Positions 60,731-64,000 of a stretch of 64,000 bases of DNA are shown one piece after another. The notes below the pieces were generated by a model. It searched no databases. It was not told the origin of the DNA and saw only the letters and a program-made list of their open reading frames with translations. Position 1 is the stretch's first letter. Every line of letters begins with the position of its first letter. A program made the translations under genes and the position numbers. This DNA is from Flaccisagitta enflata (lineage: Eukaryota > Chaetognatha > Sagittoidea > Aphragmophora): the NCBI GenBank assembly GCA_965153355.1, contig OZ231126.1:54870001-54934000 (forward strand), given 5' to 3'.

Positions 60731-63684
60731 TCATAGGGGGGCAAGTCCGGCGATGGCAGGATGGGCATATTTCATATGTTCGTTGAGTCTGTCCTTACGA
60801 GTGAACTTCTTATCACAATGTTCGCACTGGTATTGAATTTTCAAGTGGACGCCCTGGACGTGGCGGTTGAGATGCGCTTTGTTCGAGAATTGGAAACCGC
60901 ATTCGGGACACGGCCAACGTACCTGGAAAAAATGAGAAAAGGAATTGGATATATGTAAATGCCTAGAAACAATTCAAAAACGCCGAAAGAGTTTTACTGT
61001 CCCGGGAAACTCGTCTGGTAAGGCAAGAATAAGGAACAACAATAAGCCGCTAACTATGATCAAGGAGACTAGACATGGCATATTTCCTACTCCCCCCCCC
61101 TACCCCTCCTCACAAAAGGCATACTTTGGAATGAGCGCTTTTCTTGTGGACGGCGAGGGAGGCTTTGGAATTGAAGTTTTTCTGACAGACGTCGCATTCG
61201 TGTTTGCCGGTATCCTCGTGCGCGCCAAGGACGTGCTTCCGGCGCTCCGACATTGTTTCGAAAGTCTCTTCGCAGTGAGCGCAGACAAAGATCGTGACGC
61301 CGTCCGCGTTGAGTTTACACGGACCGTCGCCGTTGCCGCTGGATTCATCTTCGTCAGCTGTTCCATCGTTGGGATCTACGGACGACTCCTTTTGACCACT
61401 TCCGGCGTCATCAGCATCGGCACCACCAGTTCCTCCGCCCAGATCGATGATGAGTCCCGCGCCGTTTTCCTCCTCGTCGTCGCTGTCGGAGAAAGTGGGC
61501 AAGTAAAATCCCGCCGCGGTCTTCTTCTCGTCCTTTTTCGCCTCGGAATTCGCGATCGCCGTCCTCGTCGCAGTCTCAGCACCAGTTGTCGGTTTCGTCG
61601 TCGTCGTCGTCGTAGTTGCATCAGTTTTTGACGACGTCGACGATTTTTGTGATTGCTGTTGATTGGCTTTTTGTTTTTGTTTCTCTTTTTGATTCGGCGT
61701 CGTTTCCTTGGCCTTTACACCTTTGTCTTTCACGGGCGTTGTGGATTTCCTTCTGGAACTCTCTTGCCCTTCGTTGGCGGTGGATTTTCGAGGTTTTTTC
61801 TCCTTGGGTGGTGTCAGTTTCTCCTTTCCATCCGTCTCACACGCGGCTTTCGAAGAAGATGCGGTTGATTCGGTCACCGCATCCGCCGATTCTCGTTTCG
61901 CAGAGGCCTTGGGCGTTTTATCCGTCGCCGCTGCCGTCGCTCTCTTACTCGTTGAAGATTTCCGATCTTTTTTCAGTATTTTCTCCTCGTTCTTTTCCAC
62001 GTCGTTCTTTTCCACGTCGTTCTTTTTCGTCTTCTCCTGCTCTTCTTTTTTGATAACCCCCGACTCCTTCCCAGACTGTTGCTTTTTTTCCGACTTGCGT
62101 TCCTTCTTATCCTCTTTCAAACCAAGTCCACCCTGTTGAGGTTTTGCGGATTTGCTCTCTGTGGACGTTTTACTGGTTTGAATCTCATTCAACCCCTCGT
62201 CGCCAGCTCCACTTTCTTTCTTTTCCGAAGACCGCGGTTTGCTTTCTCTCTTCTTCACCATCTCAACACCCGCTGGAATCGAATCGTCGTCATTATCTTC
62301 CAAGTAACTCGGCCCGAAATCTCGTTCTTTCTTTTCCTCATTTCCTCCCCTCGCACTTCCTCCTCCTGCACTCGCGCCATCATTGCTTCCTCCACTTAGT
62401 CCGCTGCTCCCTCCACTACTTTCCGAATGATGACGTCGACGCTCCTTTCTCGCGGCCTTCTCGGCGCTTCTCTCCTTGTCTCTTTCGCATCTGTCCGTTT
62501 TATCATGGCTGGATTTTTTAGGTTTGCCGCTTCCATCCCGGGATTTAGAGTTCAAATTTAATGAGGGAAGCTTGATCTTCAGCTTGGGCACAACCGGCGT
62601 GTCACCTGCGATGGAACCGATGGAAGCGAGAAGAAAGGGAAAAAAGAAGTCTGATAATGTGATAACAAAACGGACGAAAATTCATCTTCAAGTCTGATCA
62701 AAGTGGGCAGCTGGCTGGCTGAGGTTTGCATCTATTCATATGCGATGGAATACTAGCATACCTTTGTTAGATTCGTCAGAATTAAGTATCTGACTGACGT
62801 AAGCGGAGGAAGTTGAGGATGACCTCGAATGTCCGCGTGGTGAAGAAGAGGCGCTGCCGGATTTGTGGTGTTTGTGATGCTTATGGTGGTGATGCTTATG
62901 ATGGCCGGATGACGTTGTTAAAGACGGAGCGGCGGCCGTCTCGGTAGAGGAATTCATTTTGGACTTGGATTCTCGAGGCGACGTCGACGTGGCTGTTAGG
63001 ACAAACAAAAAAATAAGGATAGGTTGCAAGTGCTATACAGTAGTTCCCGTGCGTTTTGTTGGCTACACCTATCTTTGAGAGCCGCTCCTTGATACAGTGT
63101 ATGTTAGTGACTTGATTTGTGCAGCAGTTCTCTGCCAGTGTGCGCATACATAAAAATTTTTTAATTTCATCGCGTTTCTTTCACACCAAAAGACTGTGGT
63201 AGGGTCTAGGTTGATTGGGTTTAAGATCCGTTAGTTCATGTGTTTGTACAGATAAGTGCAGTAATGGAGGGGGTTTTTGTGTTCCTTGGTCTTAAAATCT
63301 AGCCCAACAGATAAGAACTCACTTGAACTAGTTTGCCCATCCATGGAAATGGGGCACCAATTTGGGAGTTCATCTTCCGTTGCCGTCTCCAACATATTGA
63401 TCAGGTCGCTCATATCTCTTCCTTTTCTCTCGTCGTCGTCTCCAGTTGAAATTGTCGAGGTCGTCAACGGCATCGTTTCGTTAGCCATAGTCGTCCTCGT
63501 CGTCTCCGTCGCAGCCATCGTTGTTGTCGTCGTCGTCGTGGTTGTCATTCCACTTCCTCCAGGCTGATTGTCTTCCTCGAAGCCTGCGCCAATGGATGAC
63601 GATGATTTTCTGGGATGTTCCGATTTCCGTTTACGCTTTTTTCCGCTGAGTGATTGAGTAGAACGATCGGCTTCCGAAGAGTCG
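60731..63684 (-). CDS. C2H2 zinc-finger protein, 5' end outside the clear exons
   Basis: Four exons: 63684-63323, 62992-62762, 62605-61125 and 60922-60731, with matching phases and a TGA stop at 60731-60733; about 755 codons seen. The first two exons are Lys/Arg- and Thr/Ser-rich (KKRKRKSEHPRK, then a His/Lys run HHKHHHHKHHKHHK). The third is a long charged region with PVVPKLKIKLPSLNLNSKSR, many Lys-Glu blocks and an acidic DSDDEEENG patch. The C-terminus has four tandem C2H2 fingers: CAHC...HVLGAH, CDVC...HKKSAH, CPEC...HVQGVH and CEHC...HMKYAH, the last two in the final exon. Probably a nuclear DNA-binding protein; no named family was recognised. More 5' exons are expected to the right because the first exon starts in phase 2. 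Confidence 0.85.
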
Positions 63685-64000
63685 CTTCAGAGGTAGGTGT
63701 GAGGGGAAAAAGAGATGAAGATTGACAAACAAATGGTGTGGTCACTATGTGTTGTACGTAACCAGTTAAGGATTGTTTTTCCCATATCCAAACCCTTGTT
63801 AGTTCGATGGGCAATTCATCACCCAACCTTGCATTTTACCCTACTTTTCCGTTTGCTTCCCCGATATGCCGCTTGATACCAACGAAATATCAGGGTTAAA
63901 CATCTAAATCCTCTCCGTGAGAATATTTCATGAATTTCGAATACCCAGCGCACTGTCGATGATGCATTATGATTTGATTCTCAAAACCGCTGTGAACACA
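63685..64000. other. Intron or 5' flank of the zinc-finger gene
   Basis: No exon with domain content was seen. The 93-residue minus frame at 63545-63826 runs through the acceptor at 63685 and is not supported by similarity. Confidence 0.4.

Noticed and set aside
60945-61631. 228-residue plus-strand frame
   Set aside because: Antisense shadow of the zinc-finger exon 61125-62605, which has clear C2H2 motifs and matching splice phases on the minus strand.

Overview
This is eukaryotic nuclear DNA from an animal. Three multi-exon genes with ordinary GT-AG introns can be read, all on the minus strand. From left to right they are a PAR-3 polarity scaffold (3' end cut off by the window), a complete ATAD2-type AAA/bromodomain ATPase, and a C2H2 zinc-finger gene (5' end cut off). 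PAR-3 is an animal protein, so the source is a metazoan, most likely an invertebrate with repeat-rich introns. I cannot name the phylum. No bacterial genes, rRNA, CRISPR or convincing tRNA were seen.

Layout. Positions 1-2270 hold short-period arrays between two identical 118-bp copies of an interspersed repeat. Positions 2468-18561 are PARD3: twelve exons whose phases all agree, 743 codons, from the start codon to the middle of PDZ3. Its 9-kb fourth intron holds a broken reverse-transcriptase element and a 19-bp satellite. Positions 18562-37147 are intergenic and almost wholly mobile or repetitive, including two elements with long terminal inverted repeats and clean 4-bp target duplications. 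Positions 37148-57115 are ATAD2, about 30 exons and about 2,089 codons, with AAA1, a degenerate AAA2, a bromodomain and the conserved C-terminal helices all recognisable. Positions 57116-60730 are intergenic with a long hAT-type element. Positions 60731-63684 are the zinc-finger gene.

Two results stand out. First, one ATAD2 exon (39126-39319) encodes a complete eight-cysteine CXXC zinc finger with TET/CXXC4/CXXC5-type spacing. It is joined in frame on both sides to ATAD2 exons, so the protein appears to combine an AAA ATPase, an acetyl-lysine reader and a putative CpG-DNA reader. I know of no ATAD2 with this architecture. Second, about twenty copies of a short non-coding element share one design: a 5' subterminal motif, a GACG/GACC tandem stretch, and a terminal hairpin followed by A-rich sequence. 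The hairpin stem differs between subfamilies (GTTGCG, GTCGCG, GGTGC, GATGC, ATGCG), both arms change together, and in the best copies the 5' motif changes with them. This resembles Helentron/DINE-type elements but is not assignable from sequence alone. Several copies carry expanded minisatellites inside them.

Functionally the genes are unrelated neighbours: a cell-polarity scaffold, a chromatin ATPase and a probable DNA-binding protein. Exon coordinates were read by eye from splice signals, reading phase and family similarity. Most junctions are mutually consistent, and one ATAD2 exon (46476-46543) is tentative.
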